A stretch of DNA of 64,000 nucleotides from Acanthochlamys bracteata (taxonomy: Eukaryota; Streptophyta; Magnoliopsida; Pandanales; Velloziaceae). Of this stretch, positions 12,521 to 24,929 are shown piece by piece (position 1 is the stretch's first letter; each line of letters starts with the position of its first letter). The stretch is taken from the NCBI GenBank assembly GCA_019914995.1, contig CM034130.1, positions 6,386,001 to 6,450,000 on the forward strand, read 5' to 3'. The notes under the pieces were generated by a model. It did not search any database and was not told the DNA's origin. It saw only the letters and a program-made list of their open reading frames with translations. Both the position numbers and the translations under genes were made by a program.

Positions 12521-13393
12521 TACCCACTATCTTCAATACAATTGAGAGGTGAATTTGAGTTGTAGCAATTAAAATTTATAATTAAAAAAATAGAACATTC
12601 TAGAAGACAACAATCAATACAGGGAGAAGAGACGGTCAAAATAGAGATACACATTCGATTTTTTTGTGGTTGAATAATCATTCGCGTCTATGTCCATGAC
12701 CACATCAAACTTATAGCACTATCTACTATCTTTAGCGAAGTTACAAACTTTGAAACTTGAGGCTCCTCACAAAGAAAAATTCTCATACCATCCTAATTTC
12801 ACCAACACCTTCTAGTTGCACTCTTACGCCTTGACCAATGCTTATAATAGGACAAGATTTCACTTGAACCCGTTCTTAACCTCATAGCTCACAAGTTGTC
12901 CAACGCAAAATGAATCTTGTCTGTTTTCACAGAGATCAAAGGCTCTCACTTACTATACAAGATTATCTCTTATAATGATGATAGTCTCATTTGAATTAGA
13001 GAGGATAAATAAATGAGAGGAATTGAATTTATAAGAATTAACTCGTTGAAGCTTATGATTTCATTTCTCCTAGTTCAGCATAATTCTAATTCAAGTTCGA
13101 ATTCAATTTGCTCTAATCTTCTTAGCTTGTGATGATATTTGAATATCTTTATTTCTGCAATCTTTTATGCAATTTCTCAATTCCAATTTCATCTCTAATG
13201 GCCTGAAATTAAATGCTTTTGTCAGGTTACGTTGAAACGGCTAAAGTGAATTCAACAACCACTAATTTTGATCACAATAGTTGCATTTGCTATGCTTGAC
13301 TTCAAGTCTACAAACCTAGATGATGAGTGATTCCTGATGAGAACATTGAGATTGATCCTCATTATATTTAGGTTTTGATTTTCGAAAGATACG
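12521..13393. other. No gene recognised
   Basis: Unremarkable AT-rich sequence between the Gypsy remnant and the copia LTR. It may include flanking parts of the Gypsy element, but I see no LTR ends. Confidence 0.4.
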
Positions 13394-13610
13394 TGGAAGA
13401 TTTTTAAGTTGATCTAGTATTTAGATTATTCAATTTTTAGAAATTTAAAAAATTTAGCTTATTGTTAAGATCCTATTCTTTTGTATAAACTAATTAAGTT
13501 CTAATCTATATAAAGAGCAATAAATGTAATCCAAGCAAGACAAAAGTGTGAGCAATTCAAGTTAACTTCTATTTTCTCCTGTATCTGTTGTTTTTTACTA
13601 AATTTCTTTT
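13394..13610 (+). repeat. 5' LTR of copia element 1
   Basis: Starts TGGAAGATTTTTAAGTTGAT and matches the copy at 19419. Contains TATAAAGAGC (TATA box) and the shared AATAAATGTAATCCAA tract. The 3' limit is set by the primer site two bases downstream; the terminal CA is not preserved. Confidence 0.75.
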
Positions 13611-13612
13611 AG

Positions 13613-13624
13613 TGGTATCCAAGC
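13613..13624 (+). other. Primer-binding site (initiator tRNA-Met type)
   Basis: TGGTATCCAAGC, a near match to the common plant copia site TGGTATCAGAGC, two bases after the LTR. Confidence 0.75.
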
Positions 13625-13639
13625 TAGTTAAGGAATGGT

Positions 13640-15857
13640 TAAAATTGTTCTGAAAAAAAAAAAAAATAGAGAACCGAGTGGTTTGAAAGAATTGCATGCA
13701 GTAAGATTTGATTACCCTTCTTACAAATCTACTTCTTAAATTTATTTCATCTTCTAATATTTGAATCAAAGCTGCAGCAAGGAAACAACAAAATTGTAGC
13801 AACATAAGACTGATCTCTCCAATCATCCCAAGCAACAACAAACAAAGCAGCATGCCGCTCAATATCACAGAAGGAAAAGTGACTAACTTTTATGACAAAG
13901 AATTATCTTTTCAAACTATTGATCGTTAGATCGTAGAAATCATTTTATGTAAGGACACAACCATACAGGTTCAGGATTTCATGAAGAAAAGTATCAAGAA
14001 TCAACAAGGGCAAAGAGAGCAACTTCAAGCACTTCTTTTGGTGATCGAATTACTTATTATCAAGAGATTACATCTTATTTCTCTGAACAATGGCAATTGT
14101 CAAGAATATGCGATCCATGGTGACAAGAAGAAAAATGTAACAACTATTGCGAAGGTTCACCACAACATCAAAATTTAATTTTGTTGTCTGTTTTATCGAA
14201 GAATCTAAGATATTGATGAACTTTTAATTGATGAATTACAAAATTCTTTGATGATTCATGAGCATAAATTAATCAGCAAGAAAAAGAGGACAACCACTCT
14301 TCATCATCGAATACAGTAGATAAGGAAGATGTATTGGACGCAGAGAAAATAGAAATCATAGAGATTAGCAATATCAACAACAAAATAATCACGGTCATGA
14401 CCTTCATAATGAGGAAGAGTGAAAGGAGGCTACCACTCTGGTAGATCAAAATCAGCAGACATGTCTAATATTGAGTGACAGATATCATAGGTATGGTAAT
14501 TACAAATTAAATTATTGGACTAATTTGTCTAGAGGGCATGATCAGAAATCTAATTTTGTAAAGAGGAAGAAAAATATCTTTACTAATGGCTTATCATAAG
14601 AATAAAATGGCTTATCAAGAGAATAAAGAAACGAAAGTTATTTGTGAAATTTAGAGGTTGCAGCAACGAGATGTGTGGAGATAAATCTGCATTCTCTAAT
14701 TCGATGAATCCTTTCACTACTACGATGTGTAGTTTGGGGACAATTCTAAAATCTCTATGATGCGAAAAGAAAAAATAATCATCTAAACTAGGGAAAATTC
14801 TTCTCAAACTATCTCTAATGTGTTTTTTTGTTCTAGATTTGAAGACTAATCTATTCAGTGTGGGACAACTATAACAAAAAAGACATGAGATCTCTATCAA
14901 AGATAGAGTACACTGAATTTGAGATGCATAATTAGGCTTAATTGCTCAGGTCAACATGACGACAAATTGATTGTTTTCACTTTATCTATACAATACTACT
15001 CTACAATAGAAAAATATATTGAAAGTTCTTTGAAAACAACATCGTGATCCCTTTCTAAAACAAAATTCTTAGGGAGCAAATTAGGTGTTGGAGTTTGTGC
15101 ATTCTGATATTTATGGACCAATAAATTCAACTTCAAATTGAAGTAAAAGGTATTTTATTAAATTTGATGATGACTATAGTGGAAAAATATAGTTTTATTT
15201 TCTGTAAGAGAAATCTGAAGCATTCACAACTTTCAAAAGTATAATACTTATTGAAAGAAGCCAACAACTCAATCCAAGTATTGCACACTGATCGTAGAGA
15301 AAAGTACCACCCATATGATTTTTCAAAATTTTGTAAGACACATGGCACCAAAAGACAACTCACCGTACCTTATACGCCTCAACAAAATAGGATGTGTGAA
15401 GGAAGAATCACACAATTCTGAACATGGTAAGAAGTCTTTTTGCAAGAAATCACGCTCCTAAAAGTTTCTAACCTGAGGCAATCAACTGGAGTACTCATAC
15501 TTTGAAAGAAAAGCTCACATTTGCTATTCAAAAATATGACACATGAGGAAGCATGGAGCTGAGGAAAACCAACTGTAGATCATTTCAAATTTTTTAGAGT
15601 ATTGCTTATATTACTCGTATTCCAGATCAAAAAAAATAAAAATTAGATGACAATGGAAAAAATGCATCTTCTTGGTGTTAATGATCAATTAATAGTTTAT
15701 AAATTATACAATTCTAATACTAAGAAATTGTTACAAATGACAATGTTATTTTTTATGAAGTCTAGTTGTGGAACTTTGGCACTGTTAAACAACAAAATCC
15801 TACTGACTTTGTTGGAGACAATGAAGATCAAAGATACTAGTAAGTAGAGAATGTTCA
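13640..15857 (+). pseudogene. gag-protease-integrase remnant of copia element 1
   Basis: Broken polyprotein in several frames. Gag: an IDELLIDELQNSLMIHEHKL stretch near 14210-14275 and a decayed zinc knuckle (HRYGNYK) near 14490. Protease/linker: LDLKTNLFSVGQL near 14825-14870. Integrase: HSDIYGPINSTSN near 15100, FDDDYSGKI near 15160, then YHPYDFSKFC and TPQQNRM-like segments up to about 15400. After that come HMTHEEAWS-like and KMHLLGVNDQ...YKLYN stretches to 15720. Stops and frameshifts throughout; not functional. Interrupted at 15858 by the solo LTR. Confidence 0.85.
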
Positions 15858-17928
15858 TGTTGGAATATCAAGACTGATTTTGATGATAACAAATATTAAA
15901 AATTATAGTTTATGAGTTAAATAGACTAATGATTTAAACTAAGATATGCAGAATTGAAAATATAAATTCTTCCAAATAAATAGTTATAGTCTAGCCAGCT
16001 GCTTTATAGGGAACTCTACTTCGAGCGCAAACGAAAACTAAGTGTTGAAACAGCAGGACAGAGAGTAGGACAGAGCAGAACAGAGGAGTCTCAGAAGAAG
16101 AGCCGGCTAGATTACTGCTGATCCTGAACCGAGTGAAAATGATTAAGTTATAGATTTCAGAAACAGATTCCATCGTGATGCAAATTCAGCTTGAGTAAGA
16201 TATTTTTATCAGAGCTAAAACAACATGCATACAACAATCTTGGCTAAAGAGTTCATCAAATTATGATCAACACAACTTTGGAAATTTCGTGGAAGATTGG
16301 AAGAAATTCAGAAAATATGCATTGTAGAAAATCAGACAACACTTCAGTCAACTTTCAGATGAAGTTTGATCAAGATTTTCTCATTCATTTGAAGACAATT
16401 TTTGTTCGATTTTCATTAAAAGAAAAGCCAAGGATCCAGTTACAAGGAGTACACATACACTTGATCCACTATAGTGCTGACGATACATCACAATAACCTA
16501 CTACATGGAGCAACTACACAAAATGATCTAAACAAATGAAGCTGATAGAAGAAAACTTTACAAAGTGTTGTCATACAAGATTTACAAGATAGAATCCAAT
16601 GCATATCAGAGTTGATTTTATTGGAACACTCAGATGACAATAGACTTCAAATCATTAGCATTCTTCACTGGAAAATCAAGTTATTGATTTGCAGCTCACA
16701 GTAAGCAAGTTAACCTAAAATCATATTGGAGCCAATGAATACTCTAGGGAACATCACCTAACTGATCAATGAACTAAGAACAAAAATTCGAAGTTGAACT
16801 TGAGCCATTCCAATTATTTGATCAGATCATCATCTTCATATTAGGTGCCAATGGAATGAAGAAAAATACGTTACAGAAGGAAAAGAAGAAGCAAGCGGGA
16901 AAATTGAATTGCCGACAAGCTTATTGATTGCTATAAAAGAAAAATCAAATCAAGCGATACCAGCAGAATAATTGAGATTTAAATGCTAGCTGGAAGATCT
17001 AATTAATATATTACTTACCTCCATCAAGATCCAACCGTTGAAGATCTATTTGATGAAACCCGATTGGCAGCGGCGTAAAAGAGCAAAGTGATAACACTGT
17101 AGTAGGCGCACAAGGGAGACAACGGAAAATTTCCTACCGTTAGGAGATTAGAAATTTCAACGGCCAGAGAAGAAAAAAATATAAGAGAGAAAAGAAGAGA
17201 AAAATAAAATAAGAGAGAGACACTACAGAAAAAAAAAAAAAAACAGAACCACATACACAAAAAAAAGCTTACATAGAGCAGAAACATCTCTCACTCAACC
17301 TCAGTGCCTGAGCTTTACCTAGATACATCCTTGGCATTTTTTTTATCCTCTCTTTGCTTTACTAAGCTTAAATTCAATCCAGTGAGAGAGATTTTGTGCT
17401 TGAAAATTGTTTGTAACAAACATATTCGTTGAGAAGGGCTTGGTTAAGCCTTCTCGGTTGTGCTAATCTTGTAAGAAGCTACGTACTTTGCACAAGGCCT
17501 TGGGTAAGGCTTGTGTCTTAGCAGCCGGAGAGACTTGTGAGTCTAGTAGGCTGTTGGTTGTTTATCTTAAGGAGAGAACCGGTTAAAGTAATGGTGTTTG
17601 GCTAAACACATTACTTGGTATTGTAGCAACTTGATAAGAATTAGTAGAATTCACTTTTGACAAAGAGCGGCCGTGGACGTAGGTAAATTCATTTGCCGAA
17701 CCATGTAAATTCTGTGTGTTTGTGTTTTGAATAATTTTTTATATTGCTTGCACTTGAACTAAACAGAGAATGTTAAACAGAGAGAATCTGGTTACGTCCA
17801 GTCGACTATAGTGCCGCTATTTTGTAGAAAATCAGCTCTGTTTATATGCGAATACTATATTAAATTTTTTAACTAATAACTCAATTCACCCCTCCCCTCT
17901 TGAGTTGGTTGTGCAGGTTTGACCAACA
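15858..17928 (+). mobile_element. Solo LTR (SIRE/Maximus-like), 2071 bp, with perfect 5-bp TSD
   Basis: Begins TGTTGGAATATCAAGACTGA and ends TTTGACCAACA. Flanked by GTTCA at 15853-15857 and 17929-17933. Related at both ends to the LTRs at 30248, 36724 and 40502. Carries the CGTGGACGTAGG...GCCGAACCATGT stretch characteristic of long-LTR plant copia elements, and the pre-terminal CACCCCTCCCCTCTTGAG tract. No internal region, so it was left by LTR-LTR recombination. ORFs inside it are incidental. Confidence 0.92.
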
Positions 17929-17933
17929 GTTCA

Positions 17934-19320
17934 CAACCAATTATTTAAGCTAGTGATGGACGACAATAATGTGTTAGAGGAAGACTTGCATGGATGACTG
18001 ATTATGAGGTAACTGCAATTGATCAATCTAAGGATCCACTAACTTACATTGCTTTTGTTTCAAATTGTGAATCTTACATTCTTTGAACGTGCTATCAAAG
18101 AGTCAAAATGGAAGAAAGCTACGGATGATGAGAGTGCAGTTATTAATAAGAACAACATTTGGGAGATGATTGATCTTCGAAGAGAACACAAAACAATCGG
18201 TCCCAAAAGGATGTACAAGACAAAATTGAAAGAAAAGGATGAAAATTGAAAATTACAAGGTACACATAATAGTTGAACGCTAAACAATTTGGTGATCACT
18301 ACAAGTAGTTTTTACTTTTGTTGCATGACATGATATAATCAAAATGGTGATAACATTGACAGCTCAAACTCATGGCTTATCCTTTAATTGGTTATGAAGT
18401 CGACATGTGAAGTTTGAAGGTCAAAAAGGCACTTTACGGACTAGGACAAGCTCTAGAACTTAGTATAGTCGTATGGATGTTTTGAACATACAATTTTTAC
18501 AAAAATTGGAGGAGAAAAAATGCTCACAGTTTGGCTATACATAGATGATTTGATTTACACTGAAAATGATAGGACCATACTTGAAATTTTCAAAAAGTCC
18601 ATGATGGTTGAATTTGATATATCTGACTTTGGAATGATGCATCAAGTTTTTGGTATAAAAGTGCATCTTCTGCCGGTATTTTTACTTCTAAAAAAAGTAT
18701 AAATAAAAAATTTTAAACAGATTTCAAATGAAGAACTGTAATCTTTTTTCCAAACATATTAAAATGGATGGAAGCTTACTAAAGATCCTGAAGGAAGGAG
18801 AGTTGATAGCACTATTTACAAGCAAATTTTGGAGAGCTTGATGTATTTGATTGCAACACGACATGAGGGTGAAAAATCAGAATATATTTGGCTTTGCGTG
18901 CAGTGATTATGCTGGAGAAGCAGATGATAGAAAGAGCACATCTGTCTATGTGCTTATGATCAGTTTAGGAGCAATGTTATGGTCATCAAGGAAGAAATCA
19001 ATTATACGTCTATCAACTACTGAAGTTAAGCTCGTAGCAGCAACGACACGCGGCTGTCAAGCAATTTGGTTGTGAAAGTTCTTGAAGAACTTCACTTCAA
19101 TCAAGAAGGGATCTACGCTTATTGTTTATGACAATATTTCAACAATAACTCTCTGCAAATCCTATTTTTTATGAAAGAAATAAGCATATTGATGTAAAAC
19201 ATCATATATTTTATGATCTCTCAAAAAATAAAATTGTTAATCTCATCTGTTGTAGAAATGAAGATCAAGTTATTGATATCTTTACAAAGCTTCTCAAATT
19301 AAGTACGTTTTAGAAGCTTA
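17934..19320 (+). pseudogene. RT and RNase H remnant of copia element 1
   Basis: Continues the frame broken by the solo LTR. RT start: FERAIKESKWKKATDDE (about 18068-18120). RT catalytic region: LYIDDLIYTENDR (about 18535-18575), with the YIDD box in place of the usual YVDD. Then SDFGMMHQVFGIKV. RNase H: SDYAGEADDRKSTSVYV near 18903-18950 and LSTTEVKLVAATTRGCQAIW near 19010-19072. Stops and small indels separate these blocks. Confidence 0.88.
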
Positions 19321-19418
19321 GGAAACTACTTGGAGTGTGCTCTTTGGAGAGTCCAAAAGGAAGGATGCATTACGGGTCAAACTAATGTTTTTTTAAACTT
19401 TCAGTTTAAGAGAGGAAT

Positions 19419-19640
19419 TGTTAAAGATTTCTAAGTTGATCTAGTGTTAGATGCATCTATTTTTTTAGAGAAGTTTACCAAGTTTTGATCTCATTATTGA
19501 GATCTTATTTTTTTATATAAATCAGTTAAGTTCTGCTCTGTATAAAGAGCGATAAATGTAATCCAAACAAGGCAGAAGTGTGAGCAATTAAGTCTTTTAT
19601 GCGTATGATTGAATAAAATAAGTTTAAGCTGAGTTTCTAT
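19419..19640 (+). repeat. 3' LTR of copia element 1
   Basis: Follows a purine-rich AAGAGAGGAAT and starts TGTTAAAGATTTCTAAG. Shares TATAAAGAGCGATAAATGTA with the 5' LTR. The end is approximate because the two LTRs diverge after GAGCAATT. Confidence 0.7.
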
Positions 19641-19740
19641 TTCTGAAGCTTGTTTAAGGAAAGGGAAGATTTATTAAAACTTGGCCTGTTAACAATTTTA
19701 GAATATGGACTTTTAGTAGGTGCTTGTTAGAGGTAGACGT

Positions 19741-20459
<719 letters not shown>

Positions 20460-20981
20460 TGCTAATGTAAAAGCTAAAGCTAATTCGCAAAATTTTATTG
20501 ATAACTTCCCTGCCTTTATTAGGCTATGGTAATCCTTTATTTATACAAGAAGTAGTTGTAAACAACTCAAATACTACCTCTTGCAGTCCAATACAACTCT
20601 AAGAATTCCTATTGGATTCAAACTGAATTAAAACAAATAACTAGAAGTCCTAGTTCAACAAGAAACCTAAAAGGCACAACCCAGAACAGCGCCTGGGTGC
20701 CATCAGATGCACCCGGGTACTTTCCAAAACACCCGGGTGCCAATTTGGGCGCCAAGTGTCCTTGGCGCACTTTAGCTGCAGTTGTCCTTGCTGGCTGGCA
20801 GCAGCCCAAGCTGCTCCTTATATCGCTGCTCAATCTTGGCACGCCGGGCATTGTTGGCAACTGGACGTCGGGCTCTATTCCAGCGAACTGGCCTAACCGG
20901 ATTAGCCACTGTTTCTGGTTTGGCAACCTCTTCTAATACCTCTGTTTCTCTTGATAGCTGGTCTCTTGAGTTAAATTCCAT
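20460..20981 (-). repeat. Retroelement end (LTR-like), minus orientation
   Basis: On the minus strand a short basic frame (20981-20772, MEFNSRDQLSRETEVLEE at its start, then an Arg-rich stretch) is followed by a GC-rich block with repeated CACCCGGGTG words. After that come TATAAATAAAGG (about 20547-20536) and AATAAAAT (about 20494). That order suits an LTR or the end of an internal region running into one. No partner LTR found; family unknown. Confidence 0.4.
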
Positions 20982-21080
20982 TAATTGCTTGATACCTGCA
21001 TCAGTTTACCCGGCCCACTAGAATGTATCTATCATAGTTCGATCTATCTATCAATTATTCCATTGCTCTCGACGGCGATC

Positions 21081-22563
21081 ATGGTTACTGCGTCGCTGCG
21101 ATCTCTCACCTCGGCCGCCTGCTGGCGACTTCTTTCTCTCTCTAGAGCTTCCTTCAACTCCACCAAAATCGCTCACAGCGGCAGCTCGCCGTCTTCTTCC
21201 CCCTTCTTGAAAACCGTTTCTCACTGCCCTCTCTCAGGTTAGCTATACATCGAATGCTGATCAAGGAGTATTCTCTCTTAATTTGTTTCTGTTCTTGACT
21301 ATCTTGTTGTGTTAGGTCGAAAATTGAACTATAATTGAAAGGTGATGAAGTTTTCAGTTGGTCTCGCTTTTGTTATTTTGTGATTTCTCCTATTGAATTT
21401 TGCGTAGCTAGTCGTGTTTTTTATATTACTTTTGTTATCGAAGCATAATCCTTGGAATTCATAAGGGGTGGATCCACATGAAAAATGTGATATTTTTAGG
21501 ACCAGTATCTGGTTCTGGTGAGATTTGTCAGAGAATGTGGAAAAGCGCTTGCTAGATTATTTGGAATGAACGCCTTATGTGAAAGTTTGTGCGGTCCATT
21601 ATATATGTTAAGTTTAGAGGCTGCGAAGTTGGTGATGAAGAAACAATCTATAGTTGTTATTTGTTCCGTGGTTTGAAGTATCTCATAAGGGCAGTCTTGC
21701 TGAAGGTAGCAGGTATTAGATGGAGAAATTGAGAAGTACGTTTTGGTTGATGTACTTGTTCTTGAAGAAGCAGTAATATGTGCTGTGCATGTTATATGCA
21801 TGACCTGAACTAAATGTCCTTTGCTGGCTCATTTTATTTGGAAGGTTGAATTATATTTTTGTAGTCTAGGTTGAGAACTGCAATTGACTGTAAACTAATA
21901 TTGCAGACTCTATATGGTAACATGTACTTGCTTTTATCATCATGATAGCTGCTAGAGTTCTTTGCAGTTAGAACACGCTTTCCATGTGCTCCAGGTCAAA
22001 GTGCTCTCTTTGCATTGAATTTCAAGCATTTCTTCGGTGCTGACATAACACAATTGCCTCCCGTAAGCAATCCTGATGTAGCATCTGCTCTGAAGGATTT
22101 GATGGCTATGAATTGGGATGAAATACCAGAATCTAGTGCTGAGAATGCGAAGAAGGCACTATCTAAATCGACTGATGATAAGGCTGGTCGGAGGCTTTGA
22201 CTAAGGTTTTTTGTTCTGCTGTGGCTTCGGTACAGTTTGGTGGTACTTTAGTATCTTTGAGAATGGCACTTGATGATCTAACTGGATTAACTGGCGAAGT
22301 AGGTGTAGTGCGATTGTTAATTCTTACATCTTATGAGCTATTTTAGCCATATGGAAGTGTTGCTTCACTGACTTTTGCTTCTCGTACTTAGAATGTGGAC
22401 AAATTGCCCCAAGATATAGACTGCATACAATCGCTACACAACCTGTCTGGATTCCTTTGGTCCCGATGAATGGTTTTTGTGGAAGAATGTTGAAATAGAG
22501 TTGGGAACAAAAATGATTCACCTAAAGATGAGATGCAGCGGCATAGGATCTGAATGGGGAAAG
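21081..22563 (+). pseudogene. SDH5-like mitochondrial complex II subunit, broken and lacking its last exon
   Basis: Resembles the plant-specific succinate dehydrogenase subunit 5 family (inner mitochondrial membrane, complex II accessory). Exon 1, 21081-21237, encodes an Arg/Ser/Ala-rich mitochondrial presequence (MVTASLRSLTSAACWRLLSL). Exon 2, 21995-22298, encodes ALNFKHFFGADI, KDLMAMNWDE and STDDKAG. Exon 3, 22392-22563, encodes AYNRYTTCLDSFGPDE and LGTKMIHLKMRCSG. All junctions have GT/AG. Lesions: after DKAG one base appears missing near 22187, giving DKAGRRL-stop, whereas the next frame reads EALTKVF. In exon 3 several codons are missing after NVDKLPQDI with a frame change. The usual C-terminal exon (VTVLGTSGLSGSYVE-type) was not found downstream. 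Family sure; probably a pseudogene. Confidence 0.8.
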
Positions 22564-24120
22564 GTAAGATTTATTTGTTAACCGATCATTCCTATTTAAT
22601 TTGCTTTTGTTGGAAATTGCTTTTCAGTAGCAGGCTTATGATTGAGTAGTCTCTTTACTGTATTCGTTGGGTTTGTGGTAGACCTTTTTGTGTCAAATGT
22701 TCTGGAATGTACTTCTGATGCTAGAACAAGATCTTGCAAGGTATGATCTAGTGAATGATCCGGCTAGTTTTTCAAGTATTTTGATATGCAATGAGTCTAT
22801 CGAGGTGAGTGGGCACAAGAAACTTGGGCGACTGCTTATGAAATAAAAAAAATTTTAAATGAATAATACTTTGAAAATTTTTTTAAAATAAATTTGACTT
22901 GTTTGGTCTAAAAATTTTATAAAATATTGTAAAAAATTTATTTGAAAATTGTGAAGTGCTTATTTGAAATAATAAGTACTTTAAATGCAATGTCAAACGT
23001 CACGTTCACATTACACCACTTTCATATGCACTCAGAGATTACCTCTCTCTCTCTCATTTAGCATCAAGCAAGCTCCCTCCTGACTTTACCTCTACAATGT
23101 AAGAAACTTCATCATATGCCCACAAAGTATTGGTGTTGCACTCTGAGATGGCCTCATTGGGTCCATAGTGTTTTCCTGTTTATCTAATTTAGCATCAACA
23201 ATATCTCTCCCAATTGCATGCTTTGAACTTGTCAGCCCCTTTTATGTCATCTCTAACAACTAACAACAACACCCTCAGTTTTTCGTACCTAACAATTTCA
23301 TATACGTAATATACTTTATGGAACTCTTGAATAGCTCTTACGAGAAAACTATAAGACTGTCCTCTTTGAATGTTGTTTCTTATCAACGTAACCATTGAAG
23401 TATCTTTTGGTTAATCACTTACAAGGCTGTGCTAACCGGACATGCGTGTCTTCCTTTGACCTGCTGGTTGACATTGGAACATCATGGCTCTCTCGGTCTT
23501 ATGTGGAACACTGACCTTCGGTAGCAAAATGCTCTCTCGGAGATTTGAATTGAATAATTAGTTAGAGCATTATCTCTTTTGCTTTACCTTTGCATTGCTG
23601 AAGCTTGAGATTAACGAATTAGCTCCTCTGCTCTACTTTGTCGGCTAAGAAACTTCTTGCATAAACAGCGTTGCTCTTAGCAGTCAGGTGTCTTTGTGGT
23701 CTTGTAGCTTGAGTTATGTAGTAAAAGTGGTCGCATGTGAGTTTGTCGGTGTTAGTCGGTGATTGTTTTTATTGATTAAACCGTTTTCAAAAGTTTGTTT
23801 TCTGGAGATCAATTTTCAACCTTCAAGAAAAGACGGTAAAAGCTAACCATGAAAGTGTCAATCAAACACATCTAAGACAATCGTAGCCCATTATGGGCGT
23901 GTCCCAAAGTGAAGAAAATAAAGCTTTTATTAAATAAAATAATATTTTTATTTAAGTTTACAAATATATTTTATTTTTATATAAAAGTTACTAAATAATT
24001 AATAATAAGATTTTATAATATAAATGTTTTTATAATTTTTAAAATATTAAAATAAAAATTATTAAATATTAAAAAATTTACAAAATATGAAATAAAAATA
24101 TTTTTAAAAAGCAGCTAAAT
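22564..24120. other. Intergenic or former 3' part of the SDH5-like gene; no gene recognised
   Basis: Starts with the donor GTAAGA of the last visible exon, but no following exon was recognised. An AT-rich repeat-like tract lies at about 22840-22990. The rest has no family match. Confidence 0.45.
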
Positions 24121-24126
24121 GCGTTG

Positions 24127-24590
24127 GGTGCGCTTAGAATTGTTTATAAAATAGAAATTTTCTAAAATAGAAAATATTTTTATTTTTTTAAAAAAATAAG
24201 TTCTATTTTTTTACTTAAAAAATAATAAAAATATGCAATAAAAAAATTTCATTATCTAAAATTTTTCTACACTTTCTAAAATTTTAAATAAATTTTTTAG
24301 GTACTTATAAAATATGTATCGAAAAACGTAAAATTAAAAATTAAAAATTTTCGTTAAAAAAATGGAAAGCCAAAAAATAATTTTTAAATGTACATTTTTA
24401 ATATATTTTTTATGAATTTTAAAAAATTTATAAAAATTGAAAAATATAAAAAAATTCTACATAAATTTTTTATTATTTATTTTTATAATTTTTTAGATAA
24501 AAAATAAACATAATTGTTTAAAAGTTAAAAATATTTTTATTCTAAAAAACTTTCATTTTAAAATTACTTTCTAAAAACCCGCTCTATAAT
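24127..24590. repeat. AT-rich foldback (long inverted-repeat) element
   Basis: The left arm (AAAATAGAAAATATTTTTATT ... TTTTTCTACACTTTCTAAAATT) is mirrored by the right arm as its imperfect reverse complement (AAAAAAATTCTACATAAATT ... TTTTTATTCTAAAAAACTTT). Single arms or decayed copies occur elsewhere in the window. Confidence 0.6.
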
Positions 24591-24623
24591 TTCTAAACAA
24601 GAAACTGTCGAAGTGAGTATGAC

Positions 24624-24924
24624 TAAGTACGTGTTTCAAATATCCGTAACTGAATTTCGTGAAAGTAAAAAATAAGAAGTAGAGTTTTTTAAAAAATAAA
24701 ATAGAAGTAGAGTTCAGTATTTATATTTTAATAGGTTTTAAAAGTGTGTTAAAAATTAAAAAATATAGTTGTATTAAAAAATGTGCAAATAAGAAAGTTG
24801 AAACTGGAGTTTCGCATGTGAAAATAAAATTCGAGTTTTTTATTTAATTAAAATTTATGAACTGTTTGGAACTCAAAATCTGACAAAAAAAAATAAAGTT
24901 ACGGACATTTAAAACACGCCCTAA
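24624..24924. mobile_element. MITE-like TIR element, about 300 bp
   Basis: The left end TAAGTACGTGTTTCAAATATC matches the reverse complement of the right end (TTAGGGCGTGTTTTAAATGTC), and both continue CCGTAACT. No coding capacity. A TTA/TAA target site is possible. Confidence 0.75.
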
Positions 24925-24929
24925 ATTCC

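Larger units (their letters stand above)
13394..19640 (+). mobile_element. Copia element 1: old, degenerate, interrupted by a solo LTR
   Basis: Ty1/copia order: 5' LTR, primer-binding site, gag, protease, integrase, (insertion), RT, RNase H, purine tract, 3' LTR. The two LTRs look roughly 75-80% alike by eye, and all coding frames carry stops, so the insertion is old. A 2071-bp solo LTR of another family splits it between integrase and RT. No target duplication found for element 1 itself. Confidence 0.88.

Noticed and set aside
17024-17287. 87-codon membrane-like minus frame (Phe/Leu-rich)
   Set aside because: Lies inside the solo LTR opposite a purine-rich stretch; hydrophobicity is a composition effect.
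20697-21021. Overlapping plus and minus frames of 79-102 codons
   Set aside because: GC-rich block produces open frames on both strands at once; only the minus frame is kept as a tentative retroelement feature.
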